DNA of 64,000 nt. Origin: Polytrichum commune (taxonomy: Eukaryota > Streptophyta > Polytrichopsida > Polytrichales > Polytrichaceae). Position 1 is the first letter of the stretch, and each line of letters starts with the position of its first letter. The stretch spans positions 23,808,001-23,872,000 of the forward strand of contig OX485806.1 in the NCBI GenBank assembly GCA_950295325.1, written 5' to 3'. This document shows positions 1 through 12,100 of the stretch, piece by piece. The notes under the pieces were generated by a model that was given only the letters and a program-made list of their open reading frames with translations, did no database searches and was not told the DNA's origin. The translations under genes and the position numbers were made by a program.

Positions 1-1340
1 TGTGAACCTTAAGCATGTTTATTGAGCAGGGCTATGGGACAAGTGCTACTACCTCATGTCGGAGGTGGACCTTATTAATAACAAATGACAATGGGCACCA
101 TTGACTCAGTTGGGGGAATACAAGTTTTGGTTTGGGAATGTTGTGCATCTCAAAGGTGGGTGGGTGGGTGTTATGAAGACATGGTGTCTAGACTCGTGGC
201 AACCTATGTACAGTTCAATTCTCAAGGGTGTCTCCGGGAGGTTGTTTATCGCCTTCATTGAGCTAATTAAGTGGAATTAGGCATCACGTTGTAGGATTCA
301 TTATTGGAATTTTTTAGTTAATCTGTGATGGGTTTGTTTCCAGTTCAGGGAATAAAACTCAGTTTTCCAGTCTTTATATGTTGAGCATGAGTTGGGTGAG
401 GTATTTGATAACCATCGAGTGAATATATTGCATGCATGCATGTATGTATGGGCATTAGGGGGATTTAGCATTATTCGAAGAGGTTGATGATGTTGTTTGT
501 ATGGATGCTGCCTTGGACGCCTATTGTGAGGATAATGAGTGTTACATACCATCTGCCATCCTCGAGAGTGTCTACAACGTGTGATATTTTAGTGTTTTCC
601 TTTGGATTTGTTGTGGTGTTGTGTCTCTAAGTAGTTGTGCCACTAGGACTTAGAAGTTGTTCCGATCTCTAGGGTTAACATGGATGTACCATTTCGTCAC
701 TAGACAAATATGATGGACTTCAAGGCCCTTGTGTCCTGATGGTCGCGAGTTGCCAACCGTAATATTTTTTATTTTTTTTGAAATTTCATGTATATTTGTC
801 TCAAAATCCAGCTTCCTCGTATACAATGCTTGAAGCCAGGATGGTCTCAACTGAAGGTACGTGGGCACTTTGAACTCTAAAAATAATTTAGATCATCGGA
901 TCGGATCACGGATTTTCTTGTTTGATTAGCAATTGCAAATCCAACACATAACATTCTACAGCTTGTCACTGTAAAATGTTTCAGACTTTGGACAACTAAC
1001 CAACTAATTCAACTATAAGTTCACTAGTTGTTTATCATAACTATAATTGTTCGCGATTTGACCTGTCAAAAATGTAGTTGATTATAGTTATAATATCTAG
1101 TTAACTAAATATCGAATCGACTAAAGTTGAGTGCAACCTATTCACGGAGCTTTGTTGTAGTGTTGTAGTGTCACTAGTGTGTTATTTGTGTTGGTGTACA
1201 TGAAGGTTGTTCCACAGCCCAACACCGTGAGTGATTGTATAAAGGCGATTCTTGATGACCCTTAGCGGCCCAAGCATATTAAAGAGCCTCAATATGCAAC
1301 AAATGAAGACGCAAACTTCTTTATATATAACAATACTTAG

Positions 1341-1497
1341 AATTTTTCTAGTTCACTGTAGTTGTTCTTAAATGTGGTCTTAAATTTTTCTAGTCAACTA
1401 TAATTGTTCTTCAAATCGGCTTGAAATTTTGCTAGTTACCTATAATCGTGTCCCTAAAATGTGTTGAAAAAAATTCTAGTTAACTATAGTTATTTTG
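1341..1497. repeat. Degenerate short tandem repeat, about 3.5 copies
   Basis: Copies begin with a T-rich run followed by CTAGTT/CTAGTC and an ACTATA-like core, at about 1341, 1382, 1424 and 1470, so the unit is about 41-46 bp. A related CTAGTTAACTA string occurs near 1098. The copies are well diverged, so this is an old array. Confidence 0.6.
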
Positions 1498-1860
1498 ACG
1501 TATGTCCAAGGTCTCAAATGTTTCTTTGCTATTCACAATTGCAATGCTCAATAAGACCCAAATTCAAACTGAACTTTTAAGACTATTAGTATCGCAAGGA
1601 CATGATTCCAAAACCCCAAAGCTTAAGATACTCATGGCCCACCACATTGCAGTGACAAACTTTAAAATTAAACAAAGATTGTCATCTCGAATTTCATAAT
1701 CTAAAATTGTCGGAGGCCAAAGTGAATATTTTAGTGCCCTCCCATCCCTGAGTGTTAAGCTTTCTCATGTACGGAATTCTCTGAGGTTGTTAGACATTCG
1801 TGGATTATAATTTATGCTGTGGATTCGGTGAATGGGAATGTGGGAAATGTGTACTTTTCT

Positions 1861-1915
1861 CCCTCTTTTAGTATGGCACGTTTGGGAAACACATAAAAAA
1901 GTCGTATTATGGAGG
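1861..1915. repeat. Dispersed hairpin motif (copy 1)
   Basis: An imperfect palindrome: the left arm CCTCTTTTAGTATGGCAC pairs with the right arm GTCGTATTATGGAGG around a short A-rich loop. Related palindromes occur at 10632-10677, 11170-11240, 30788-30827 and 32868-32922. This is probably the remnant of one transposon family. Confidence 0.55.
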
Positions 1916-2558
1916 TGTTGTCTCACTAGAAGAATTCTTGTCCATTCCAACCATGATATCTTCGACTCGTTGTCTTAAACAACTCATTAAACGACTGCCA
2001 CGCCTCACTGGTTCACATGTTGTGACGTTTCCAACATGGCAGTCATTTTTAAGTCATTTAAATGACTTCATGATGAACTCGATTGAAGACCTTACAAGAG
2101 ATTCATTTTCTGTCTATCGTGTATCATCCACTCCATCCATGCTTGTATGATGTGGATTAAAGATCGTGACTTGGCTGATTATTAGCCATTCTTTGGTTGT
2201 CATTTAACGACTACGTCTACACTATAACTTTGTATTAACATTCATTTATGACGTGGCATTTATGTCTTTTGAATGATGTGGAAAACAGGGAAATTTTATA
2301 TTCACGTTATTCTCAATAATAATGATGTGTCGAGAGAATGATTGGATTGACCAACCTCAACGACTTTGTGAGGTTTAATAAGTTGAGGTGGCATGGGACC
2401 CCCTACACCTTACACCCTATATTAGTTGTTTGGGATTCATTTGGGTGTTATTCTTGTATATGTGGCATCAAATTATGTACACACTATGACAAGTCAATAT
2501 TAACATGCTACCTTATTGCATAACCATTTTCTTTTGTGGTTAAGGCCCTTGCTACTAC

Positions 2559-3042
2559 GTTAAAGACCTCCAATTAGGATGAAACTTCTTGAGCATACTA
2601 CTAGTATGCTTGTGAACATGCTATGAGAAAATCACATTTAGAATCCCCAATTAAGTGGGTTAATCATCACTTATTTAATTATAGTAAGTAGGGTAGATTT
2701 TGGGTGTGGGAGTGTCGTGTGTATCACACAATGTATGTTTAGAGTTTCATCCAAATCCATATTGAGTTGGACGAGGTTTGAGCTTCCTAATCAAACAAAC
2801 ATCCGTTGCCCGGGAATAAATCTAGCTTAGTATACAATAGTTTATTTTGCAATGTGGGCCCCTTTGCACATGTTAATATGTTAATGACCTCCAAATAAGA
2901 CGAAACTTCTTGAGCATAATACTAGTATATTTGTGAACATGCTATGAGAAAATCACATTTAGACTCCCTAATTAAGTGGGCTATTCATCAATTATGGTTT
3001 CTCGTTATAGTAAACATGGTAGATTTTGGGTGTGGGGGTGGT
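2559..3042 (+). repeat. Direct duplication of a ~155-bp block
   Basis: The block at 2559-2712 (AC(G/T)ACCTCCAA-like start, then ACTTCTTGAGCATA, GAACATGCTATGAGAAAATC and AGATTTTGGGTGTGGG) recurs at 2879-3042 with about 15-20% differences by eye. The copies are separated by about 165 bp. No coding potential is evident. Confidence 0.7.
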
Positions 3043-4122
3043 GTGAATATCAATTTTTTGAGTTTATAACTATATGTAGCATGGGCCATTATTGGTACAT
3101 GTTGATTAGAACTAAGATTACCGTAGTCTATAATGACTTTAAAGTAAAAGCATAAAGTTCATTATATTTGCTAATGATGAACATGCTTTTATTTTAGTTA
3201 AACTTAAAACAACCATGCATGGTGGGGAGGTATATAAAGGGCTCTTGCGCAAGAGTCAAATAACTCTTTTATCTTATCTCATAGTTGGGTGGTTCATGCC
3301 AAAGAAATTTTCAACAAAAAATTAAAGTTTTATTACACTATAGTGGCACGAATGAAAGTTAATTACATCTTAACGTAAAATTGCTTAAGATAATGTATTG
3401 TGCAAGTATGGTTCCATTTATAAACATCCTTACAACAAATGTCAAGATATGTCCTTTTGTTTTCTAAAAGTATATTCATTTTTTCCTTCCACAATGTACT
3501 CTAATATTTAAAAATGTGTAGCATTTCAACATTTGTATGTTTTAATCAGTCATACATACATGATTATTGTATAGAACAACAATTACCTTAACACGTCAAC
3601 ATTATGCATACAATTTAGATCTACATAACCAAATTTCCCTCCCAAATGAAATTCAGATTTAGTCATTATTGAGTGCTCATACATTCTTATATATGTGCCA
3701 CGTAAGTAAGGCTAGCGTTAGGTATAGTATTGTTGCAATAAAGTCATAGTTTGGACATAGTTGACTCATAGTGTAGTCATACATGGCTAGTGGAAATTGT
3801 AAGTCATTGTTGGGAGTCATAAATGTTTAGACAATCACATGTGGCATACCATTTCCAACCTGAATGGAATTTAATTATAAGTTCCCTTTTAAATGAAACT
3901 CAAACAATGTTTTCCTCCCATATTACATTTAGATGAAGAAGACCCCCTATATGAGAATTAGAATACACGGAACTACAAGATGTACTACAAAAATAATGTC
4001 CAAAGGAGTTGTCAAAGACACAAGTGTTAAAATGTTAGATGAAGAGAGCTCCAAGGTATTGTTTAAGTAAGCTGTGAGGAATTAAGAGCTTTGTAGTTTG
4101 TTGGGGAGTGTGAGAGCTTATA

Positions 4123-4349
4123 GTGGAAGTGGCAGGTGGAGCATATATGCTTGAGTATAGCATAGACTTTGTACGGTCGCCACTAAAAACACCCCTCAAT
4201 AGTGTTGTAAAAAATAGTGAGAGCATACATACCTTTGTCATAGATGTTGGTGATGGCCCACTGAAGGGATCATATGAGATGGCCCCCAACAAGCGTGTTG
4301 CCGAAATACAGGATATGTTCAAGCCAATGCAAGAAGCAGCAAAAGCATT
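4123..4349 (+). other. Orphan exon-like ORF (possible gene fragment)
   Basis: An open frame of about 75 codons reads as ordinary globular protein: ...GGAYMLEYSIDFVRSPLKT... then VIDVGDGPLKGSYEMAP, ending MQEAAKA. It is followed directly by a consensus plant donor (GTAAGT at 4350-4355), and the frame stops just inside the putative intron. A possible acceptor (TTATAG) lies just upstream of 4123. I cannot link it to a following exon and do not recognise the family. It may be an exon of an unresolved gene, or a relic; it could also be chance. Confidence 0.35.
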
Positions 4350-4439
4350 GTAAGTCCTCCAATAAACTCTTCTCCCTTCTTGCTATTGTCATTGATGAGC
4401 GTGTAATGCAACAAGAGGTTGTTTATCCATAACTAATAA

Positions 4440-4665
4440 GTCCGGTCCATTTTTGAGCATAGTCAGTCAAGATCCTAGTGAATTTGAATCTAACCGGTTA
4501 CATGCTGACATCTCCCGGTTTCGGTGTATTTATTTGAGCTATATTATATGTATTCCTCTAAAATGGTCGATAATCCTCCTGTACTTTCAAACTTGAACCA
4601 GCTAAACCTCAAACTCAACCAGTTCATTTGTAACTAACTGCCGGTTCTTCCCGTACATTGATCCA
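4440..4665 (+). repeat. Dispersed repeat family R1 (copy 1)
   Basis: The sequence around TTTTGAGCATAGTC, AACCGGTTACATG, CCTCTAAAATGGTCG and CAAACTCAACC recurs in diverged form at about 15230-15430 and 31640-31870. All three copies have the same order of blocks and the same orientation. Likely part of an old transposon or LTR; no coding capacity is visible. Confidence 0.55.
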
Positions 4666-5089
4666 CAATTTAATAAGAGCTTCACAAAATTTGCAACATC
4701 TTAGTTAGGGTCATAGTTGCACTATAGTTATTAAAACCCTTACTTGTATAAGACTCTCTATGAGTCATTGTTTGTGCACGCGGACTGGCACGTGGCAAAT
4801 TGAGACATAGCTTAGTCATTATTTGAGCCATGTGTGATGATTGCCAAACAACCTACCTGAGTATGATGACGTGGCTTGCCATGTTGGCAAGTGACGTACA
4901 CAAGGATCAAACATGGGCGGTGGAGATTTTGTCTCTCTTTTTCACTCTTGGGAGTGCCCAAAACCCACCTCCCTTTCTAACCCTATCAATTTTTTATTTC
5001 CACACTTGCTTGGTAGAAAGGCCTAGTGTGTGCATACTACTACATATTGTGTAGAGTGGATCCTTCTCCACTCAAGGACGCCGTTTTTC

Positions 5090-5126
5090 TTGGCGGGCGC
5101 GAAAGATGTAGTGCCATAAACCCTAG
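5090..5126 (+). promoter_or_regulatory. E2F-type site and telo-box upstream of the 57-residue gene
   Basis: TTGGCGGGCGCGAAA at 5090-5104 contains GCGCGAAA, the reverse complement of the E2F/DP consensus TTTSSCGC. AAACCCTAG (telo-box) follows at 5118-5126. In plants this pair of elements is common in promoters or leaders of genes for proliferating cells. The start codon of the small spliced gene lies about 100 bp downstream, and the surrounding 100 bp is much richer in GC than its flanks. Confidence 0.55.
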
Positions 5127-5223
5127 AGAACGTCTTTCCTCCGCACCAAACCCCGCCATTCCCGCCCGTCGGAGCCACAGGAAGTGTCTTGTGTAGAAGT
5201 CTCTAGTGGGTGCCTATAGCAAC

Positions 5224-5978
5224 ATGGTTGCAGGGGAGGAGTCAAATGAGACCAAGACAAAGGATGACTACATTCCAGGTAAATCCCTAAACCTTGTGTC
5301 TATTGTGGTTTTGTTTTTTGTTGGGGATGCTAATCATCAACTTTTGGGGTGGGGTTTGTATGCGCGCAATAGTTGTATGTTGGATGTAGGGTGTTGGGAT
5401 TTGGATGTAATTGTGAATGGGCGTTGTTTGTTGGGTGTTGGGTGGTGTGCTTAGGGTTGAATGTGTGTTAAAGGTTTAATGTTGGTGTATAGAGTGGGGT
5501 GTGGGGTGTTGGTTGATAGGTGTGTTTAGGGCTTTATACTGATATTGGCCAAATCCAATGTTATTTTCCGTATGCTATACCAAATGCATGTATGTAGAGA
5601 GACTATTGGTTTTTTTTTTTTTCTTCCCTTGAAGCTCTTAGGTTTATGCAAGTATGATGCAACCACTTGTTGGGGTATTATATATACTAGTTTGTGGTTG
5701 TGCACAAGTTAGTGGGCTTTTGAATCACTGCCACCCACGTCTCTCCTCCTAGAGACAGTGCTTTGTTTTAACATTATGGTTTGTTTGGACTAGAGGTTGG
5801 GCGTTATACCATTCTCCTACCTTGGTTTGGCTTATCATTGCTTGTGTTTCCTAATGCAGACTACGGTGAGGACCTCAAGTTTGTACATAAAGCCATGGTT
5901 GATTTGGCTAGTTCCAATGCAATAAAGAGAAATCGAGCAAGACAAATATTGAAGGCACTAGAAAAATGTATGTTATAA
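5224..5978 (+). CDS. Two-exon gene for an unrecognised 57-residue basic protein
   Basis: Exon 1 (coding 5224-5278) ends at a GGTAAAT donor after codon 18 plus one base. Exon 2 (5860-5978) follows a TTTCCTAATGCAG acceptor after a pyrimidine-rich stretch, and the frame continues exactly through the junction to TAA. The joined protein has an acidic N-terminal 25 residues (MVAGEESNETKTKDDYIP..., DYGED) and a basic helical C-terminal half with the motif NAIKRNRARQILKALEK. I see no signal peptide or membrane segment and do not recognise the family. A GTATGT string at 5968 could be a second donor, in which case the protein is longer. The E2F site and telo-box upstream suggest expression in dividing cells; that is inference. 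Confidence 0.55.
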
Positions 5979-7391
5979 TTGTTCTTGAGTCATTTGATGG
6001 GCCTACCAGCTAAAACATATTCATTTGATGGTCTTCATTGGTGCAAACAATCATTTGAAAGGTATGTGTAGAGATGTTGAGTCTTATGCAAGTGGATGTA
6101 GTTGGAATTGAGTTATTCCCATGTATTAGTGAGTAGTTTTATGGAAATAGTCATTTGCATGTAGGGTCAATACATGAACCCAATTGTCACGTGAGGCGAC
6201 ATCGGGGGCTAAGTCACGTCAAATTAGGAGTAAATGGACTCCATTGGGAGTCCATGTGTGTTTGGATGAGTGATGGACTCCATTGGGAGTCCTAGTTAGT
6301 TGTTCATCCACTCCATGGATGAAATCCACATAAGATTGGGGTTATGTGGAGAGGAAGGCATCTTGACTTGCCATTGTTGTCAAGTCAAGTCTTGTGAGTG
6401 TGTTTTGAGAGAGAGAGAGAGAGCTTGTTGTTGCTATCTTGTGGCTATGGTGTAGTAGATCATGAGTAAAGCCTTTGCATTCTTTCTTCATCACTTGCAC
6501 TCTTGGATTCTCCCTTTGTGGAGTGAGAGATAGCTTGACTCTTGTGTGTGAATTTTAGAGTTTCTTAAGCTTTGTAAGGAGACTTCTTAGTTTCTTGAGC
6601 TTGGAGAGAGAAACCCTCATACTTGACAACAATTGCGCTTATTTTTCATTTTTGGTTGTATTTATGAGCTAGAAGAGCCCAGTAGTGGGAGCAAATGAGT
6701 GATACAAGTGTATGAAAGCTTAGTTTGCAATTCCTTGCAACCCTCAAGAAGATTTGTGATGGGGGTTAGGTTGCCCCACACCAAGTGAACAACCCCGCAA
6801 CAACATGTACACAACTTCAATGGCAGTGGATGTAGCCTCCGTGGATGCAACTTGGAGTGATGGGGCAATCTCAAACCTCATAGTGTGTTAATTTCTTGAT
6901 ACCAACATGCAGTTGGGGAGCATGTTCCAAAGCTACATGCAGTTGGTAAGCAAGACCATGAGCTCAGAGATTAAACATTCAAAGACAAACTTGTCAGGAC
7001 ATCCTAAGTTGTCAGGTGGGGGGACTTGTGAGCTGCTAGGTTCACATTGTGCAATGTCCCCTCACCTATGTCATCATTAAGCTTACTAATTGGTAGACTT
7101 TGGGTTTGTGTGCATATAAGTCAAGGGAAGGAGCTTCAAACAAGGATGGTGAAAGTAGTGGACAAAACATCGAATGAAGGGCCCATTGTGCATCGGGTAA
7201 ATCCTTGACTCCAATTTGATTGATTTATATCTTGTGAAGTTTATATTAGTCTTTGTTGCATGATTTCTATGTTGGTAGATATGTTAAGTGTTGGGTAGTG
7301 GTGCCATGTGTTTGCTCTATGTCATCAATATATGTTGAAGTTGTTGCATGTTGTGGATGTTGGGTTGGGGTAGTTTAGTATTGGCCAAGTT
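5979..7391. other. Non-genic stretch with transposon-like debris
   Basis: No gene is supported. A duplicated phrase GACTCCATTGGGAGTCC occurs twice near 6238-6290, and a short GA microsatellite lies at about 6411-6422. From about 6740 to 7080 the plus strand has protein-like but stop-broken reading (for example near MQLGSMFQSYMQLV), probably belonging to the same decayed transposon as the fragment at 7392-7625. Confidence 0.45.
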
Positions 7392-7625
7392 GTGCACTTG
7401 ATGAATTTTAAGAGTCCGCAACAGATAGTAGCATCAGAAAATATTAGTGGTGTGTGGGGGGCAGATAAATTTCACTTCAAACCAATTCCCCAGTTTTTCT
7501 ACAAGGTTGATGTTACACATGCTCAAGTAGGTGATGCCCCTCTCATGCATCCACATGTAGAAGGGGATCGATTTTTGGTAAAGGATGTGATAGGTGGCAG
7601 TATGTTATGGAGCCAGAGCATTTGA
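7392..7625 (+). mobile_element. EnSpm/CACTA-type transposon-associated ORF fragment
   Basis: The ORF contains VWGADKFHFKPIPQFFYKVD, then GDAPLMHPHVEGDRFLVKDV and IGGSMLWSQ. From family knowledge, the pattern of LP/PHP...V.DA.GG...WP near the end resembles the domain found next to EnSpm/CACTA transposases in plants (DUF8039-like). The flanking frames are broken, so this is a relic. The assignment is by remembered pattern only and could be wrong in family though not in being coding-like. Confidence 0.4.
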
Positions 7626-8920
7626 AAGCTTAAGTGTATTGAGGCATAGTTTACATGTTTAGAATACGTGGATGCAATGTGGGGTAAAGCTCCATTAACA
7701 TACCACAATGAAGGAGGTAGGATTGCTAGATGATACTCAAAAGAATATTGCAATGTATAAGTGCACATTCCCAAGGCATTTTTGATTGGTCATGTGGGAT
7801 TGCTCGTACGAACCCCTAAACCCCAAACACACTTTCTTAAAACCTGCATGTTTTATAAAACAATATTCACAAACGACACCAATATGACTTTCAGGATTTG
7901 TCCAATAGCTAGTCAATATGCAATGACTAGAACAAAAACACAATGGAGTCATTCTCCATGGATTGCAGTTATTTGGGTGTCGTGAAAACTATAACGTGTC
8001 GTATTAGGCGGTAGATATGGATGTCACCCGTAATGCTCAAACCCAAAAACAACTAATGATGTAGTGAAATATGACTTCCCAAACTTGTTTAATAATTCTA
8101 TATGAGTGGATTCATGAATCCTTTTGGTTATAAATAGAATATTGTGAGTCATTGAATTGATACGTCAAAACGCCAACTTTACAGTTGTTAAGTACTGTGA
8201 GCCCAAAATGGTGCCCACATGTGTTCTTAAGTCTTTTGAGACCATTAGAAGTTATGTTTTAATGTTTATTGATTATTCACAAAAATATAAAGAGAGTGAA
8301 GCTTGAAGGAAGTTATGTTTAAGCATTAGGCTTGTGTGGAGTGGATTGATTAGAAGATTAGTAGTGTGAGGAAGCTCCTTAGTTGGTGAGTGTAGTAGGT
8401 GGAGAACCAAGGGTAGTTCCTTGAGTTAAATGTTTGAATTAGAATCTATGTTGTTCGTTTGAGAGACAAAGGCTTAGAAGATAAGATAAGAGCTTACAAA
8501 GTAGGGGAGGATTACGAAGGCTTATCTTGAGCCTTGAAGGTGTTCACCTCCTCAAGCGCACTATATAAGCCCTCATTCTTCCCTCTCTCTTCCTCTTTCC
8601 TTCGTGCTCCTTGGCACCCCACGTGTTATAAGTGTCAGTGTGTAGGAAGGAAGAGAGAGGCACGTATGTGTGCGAGGTTATAAGGTGAAGAGTCAAGATC
8701 AATTAGTCTTGAAGATTAGCCTTACATTATTAGATGTGGTTTAGACTCAACGCATTTATGAACAAGTGCCTAGCTCTAGCATTTAAATTTATAGTATTAA
8801 GCTTATAGTATTTAGATTTATAGTATTCACTCTTATAGTTTTTAGACTCATGATGTTAGATTTATAGTGTTGGATTTACATTGGAGAGAAGCACTCGATG
8901 ATAATTTAGTGATTGGAGAG
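7626..8920. other. Non-genic stretch
   Basis: Apart from short overlapping ORFs with no protein-like pattern, I see nothing to annotate. A pyrimidine-rich patch with GAGAG-type runs lies near 8570-8670. Confidence 0.5.
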
Positions 8921-8925
8921 CTCAT

Positions 8926-9157
8926 GGCCGAAGGCCCTGTAACTGTTATCAAGCCAGCCTGCTGGCCGAAGGCCCCTGGAATTGTTATCAAGCCAGCCTG
9001 CTGGCCGAAGGCCCTTGAAACTGTTATCAAGCCAGCCTGCTGGCCGAAGGCCCCTGGAACTGTTATCAAGCCAACATGCTGGCCGAAGGCCCTGGAATTG
9101 TTATCAAGCCAGCCTGCTAGCCGAAGGCCCCTGGAACTGTTATTAAGCTAGCTCACG
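8926..9157 (+). repeat. 38/39-bp GC-rich minisatellite, six copies
   Basis: GGCCGAAGGCC begins units at 8926, 8964, 9003, 9042, 9081 and (as AGCCGAAGGCC) 9119, so spacing is 38, 39, 39, 39 and 38 bp. Each unit carries TGTTATCAAGCCAGCCTGCT with few changes; a last partial unit ends near 9157. Because most units are 39 bp, a frame stays open on each strand, giving 13-residue peptide repeats (VIKPACWPKAPGT on plus, a GAFGQQAGLIT type on minus). I take it as a minisatellite rather than a gene. Confidence 0.85.
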
Positions 9158-9159
9158 GC

Positions 9160-12100
9160 CGAGGTGGCGGGGACAGACAGTAATCTGGCTCAAGGCCTAG
9201 GGTGGCTGTAATTAGTGTTTAGCTGGGCTTAAGGTTGGGTTAAGTCTAGGTTAGCTAGGTGACCTTTAATTAGTTAGGTTAGCTAAGTAGGATGTGGGTG
9301 AGGCCAAGCCTTTGCAATATTATAATCTTGCAATCAAGGCCTAGCAACTTAGTTGCTTAGCAAAATTTAACCTAGACCATGCTAGAATTATCTCATGTCA
9401 TTTTAGCTTTTAGGTAAGTGTTAGACTCATTAAGCTAGGTAGGGGTGTGTGTGACTTTTGAATGTATTGGTGATTGACCATTGAAGTAAGTATTTTTAAA
9501 CACTCGCACTCTTTGGTTGAAATAAAACACGTGCATAATTAATGGAGAAGGTGGAGGACCCCCGCGATGGCGAGACAAATGAGGTTAGGCCAACGGGTGC
9601 AATGGGGATGTCTTTAAAGACATGTGTGGCAAAGGCGGTGGGATGGACTTTGGAGAAAGCTAAGGATGTAACCTTGTCCGAAATCAAAGATAATAAAATG
9701 ACATAATGTGGGTTAAATTGGAAGCTCATCAAGAATTGCGGGTGTTATGTATATTCCAACGGTGTATTGGAATGATACATTGAACTACCAAGGAGGGAGT
9801 TATTACGTGTCAGTCAAACATTCTACACTTGGGCTAAAGACGAAATCAAGGGTGAGGAACTTTGGGTGACAAGTACACAACCATTTAAATGACCAATAAA
9901 TGACTGTTGACATTCACATGCAATCATTATTTGAGTGACGTGTTGTAGCTCAACTCTAGTAATCCAATAATGTGTGGACATGTCATATATAACCAATATA
10001 TTCAATGACTAATCTATGATTCTAATGAAATACACATGGCACTAAGAAGACCACTTGATGACACGTGACAACATTATTAACTGGCACATAGAAAAATCAA
10101 TCAACATGAAGTGGCATCGCAATTCATGGCATGAATGCCACGAGTATGCTATGTGGCATATAAACACATACCTTTGACTAAAGAATGACTATGAATGTTC
10201 ACATGTGGCATTATTTGAATGGATCGGGATGGCCACGTGTACATGTAAAATAATGACATCTGGCGCAAACATGCAGTTTCAGAAACTAGATAAGTAATTT
10301 TAATGGGTGACATGGTGTAGTGAATCTTTCCATGTAAGATGAACAAGGGGTATGACGTGGATGCCACGTCTGTGTATGACTTGCCACATAGGGTAGTGGC
10401 ATGGATGCCTAGACATCGGGTGGCTACCACGTCGGAGCCACATGGCAAGGGATCTTCACGGTTGTCCTATTTGGATGAGGTTGACTGGCATCCATGTCAT
10501 GTCCGCAACAACTATATTTCCGTTACAACTCGTCCATAAGAACTAAAAGATATATAGTCATTTGTGGTCCTTTACGACATGTTTTAGAGTTATGAACATA
10601 GTCGTTGATTATTTAAATTCTACAAGTGTCTTCTCATTAATATGACAAATGGCATAAAGTTGTCGTATTATGGAGGGAATACGAAAACATAAGTAATATG
10701 AGTTTTAAAATATATACAACGAGTTCAAGCAATATTGATGGTATGAAATAATATCTTATAACTCCAAACAAATACAAATATTCTCAAGAACTCTTGAAAT
10801 AAGAGTCCAAAGATTTTTGGTGTTGCCTACCCAAGTTGGCAGCTGTCATCTTATATAAATTCCCTACTAACTTTTGAAAACTAATAATTTCATTAACACC
10901 GAAATATAAAGAGTTCTCTAATAAGAATCTAGACAACAACGATGCATGACGTTCAACATCAAGATACCAGTCATACTATGATCACCTTTGTACAAGGCAA
11001 CATACTAGGCCGGAGGCCACTCTAACCCTAACCATGTCCAGTTTACACTAGTAATCCTAACTCTCATTAAGTTCCCAATGATAGGTGAAGTTCCCGAGTG
11101 GTTCCCACGTGAAAATGGATGTATTATAGATGTACATAACATAGACGAAAGGAATTTTAGCATTAACTACCTCTTTAGTATGACAAAATGGAGATTCTAA
11201 ATGTCGCATCATAGGGTGCCGTGGTCGTATAAAAGAGGGAGTTTTGGACCAAGAAGGTTGGTCTTGCAAAAATGTTTTGTAATATCGAGGGTGTTGTATA
11301 AACGAGTGTTGTATTAACAAGGCTAGACTATATCACTTTACAGCTTTGAGGACCATTGAACCAATCGAGTTGACGGACCGTTGACTGGTCTTTCATCTCC
11401 AACATCTACACCATGAGTAGATGTTGGTGAAACTGTTCTTTACTCTCGGAAACCACAGTACTTATTAGAGTCCCGTAAACCACCTCGAATGTGTGTGACT
11501 ATGCTTGTTCCGGTGTCAGCTCTAAATTTACCAAAGTAACCTCCCGATTACATATTATTCCGGAGTTTATCCAATTGAGATTTGGGCGAACCAAACCCTA
11601 CACCCATTCCTTGTTGGATGCCTAAACCCTTGCCTCCAGGGAACCAGTGTACGGGTTGTTTCACCCCAGCCATCCATCATATGACTGAGAGGTTTAAAGG
11701 TAGACAGGTCTTTCATGGCACCAATTTAGGTTTAGCCGATGGGATATGAACTGCTCCGTTACGTTGGTACGAGATGGTTAGCAAATCCATATCGAGGTTG
11801 TAGTCTTGTTCCTCATAGTTTTGGAGCTTGCATGAGTATTATCTTATTAATGATCAAAGTGAAGATTCTTGCAAGTGTTCGTTGGATGTTATATAGGTCC
11901 TACTGGAATGATGTTGATTATTGAGCCTAGTATTCCGAGCATGGAATCCAATCTCTTTTGAATACATGTCTTTTTGGTATTTGTTCTTGGAGTCACACCA
12001 AACCACGTGCCACTCAAATATAGGTATCCAATTAAGATAAGTAACCGCATTAGGCATGTCTACCTTACACTCATATGCGATAACTCTCTCCCATCCTAGT

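Larger units (their letters stand above)
1..4034. other. Gene-free AT-rich stretch
   Basis: No ORF here reads like a conserved protein and no convincing splice-linked exons were found. The stretch holds a degenerate short tandem repeat, one copy of a dispersed hairpin motif and a duplicated block near 2.6-3.0 kb, annotated separately. The remainder shows nothing I can name. Confidence 0.6.

Noticed and set aside
8848-9151. ORFs on both strands across the minisatellite as a Cys/Trp repeat protein
   Set aside because: Openness follows from the 39-bp unit; no start context, intron or flanking coding sequence supports a gene.
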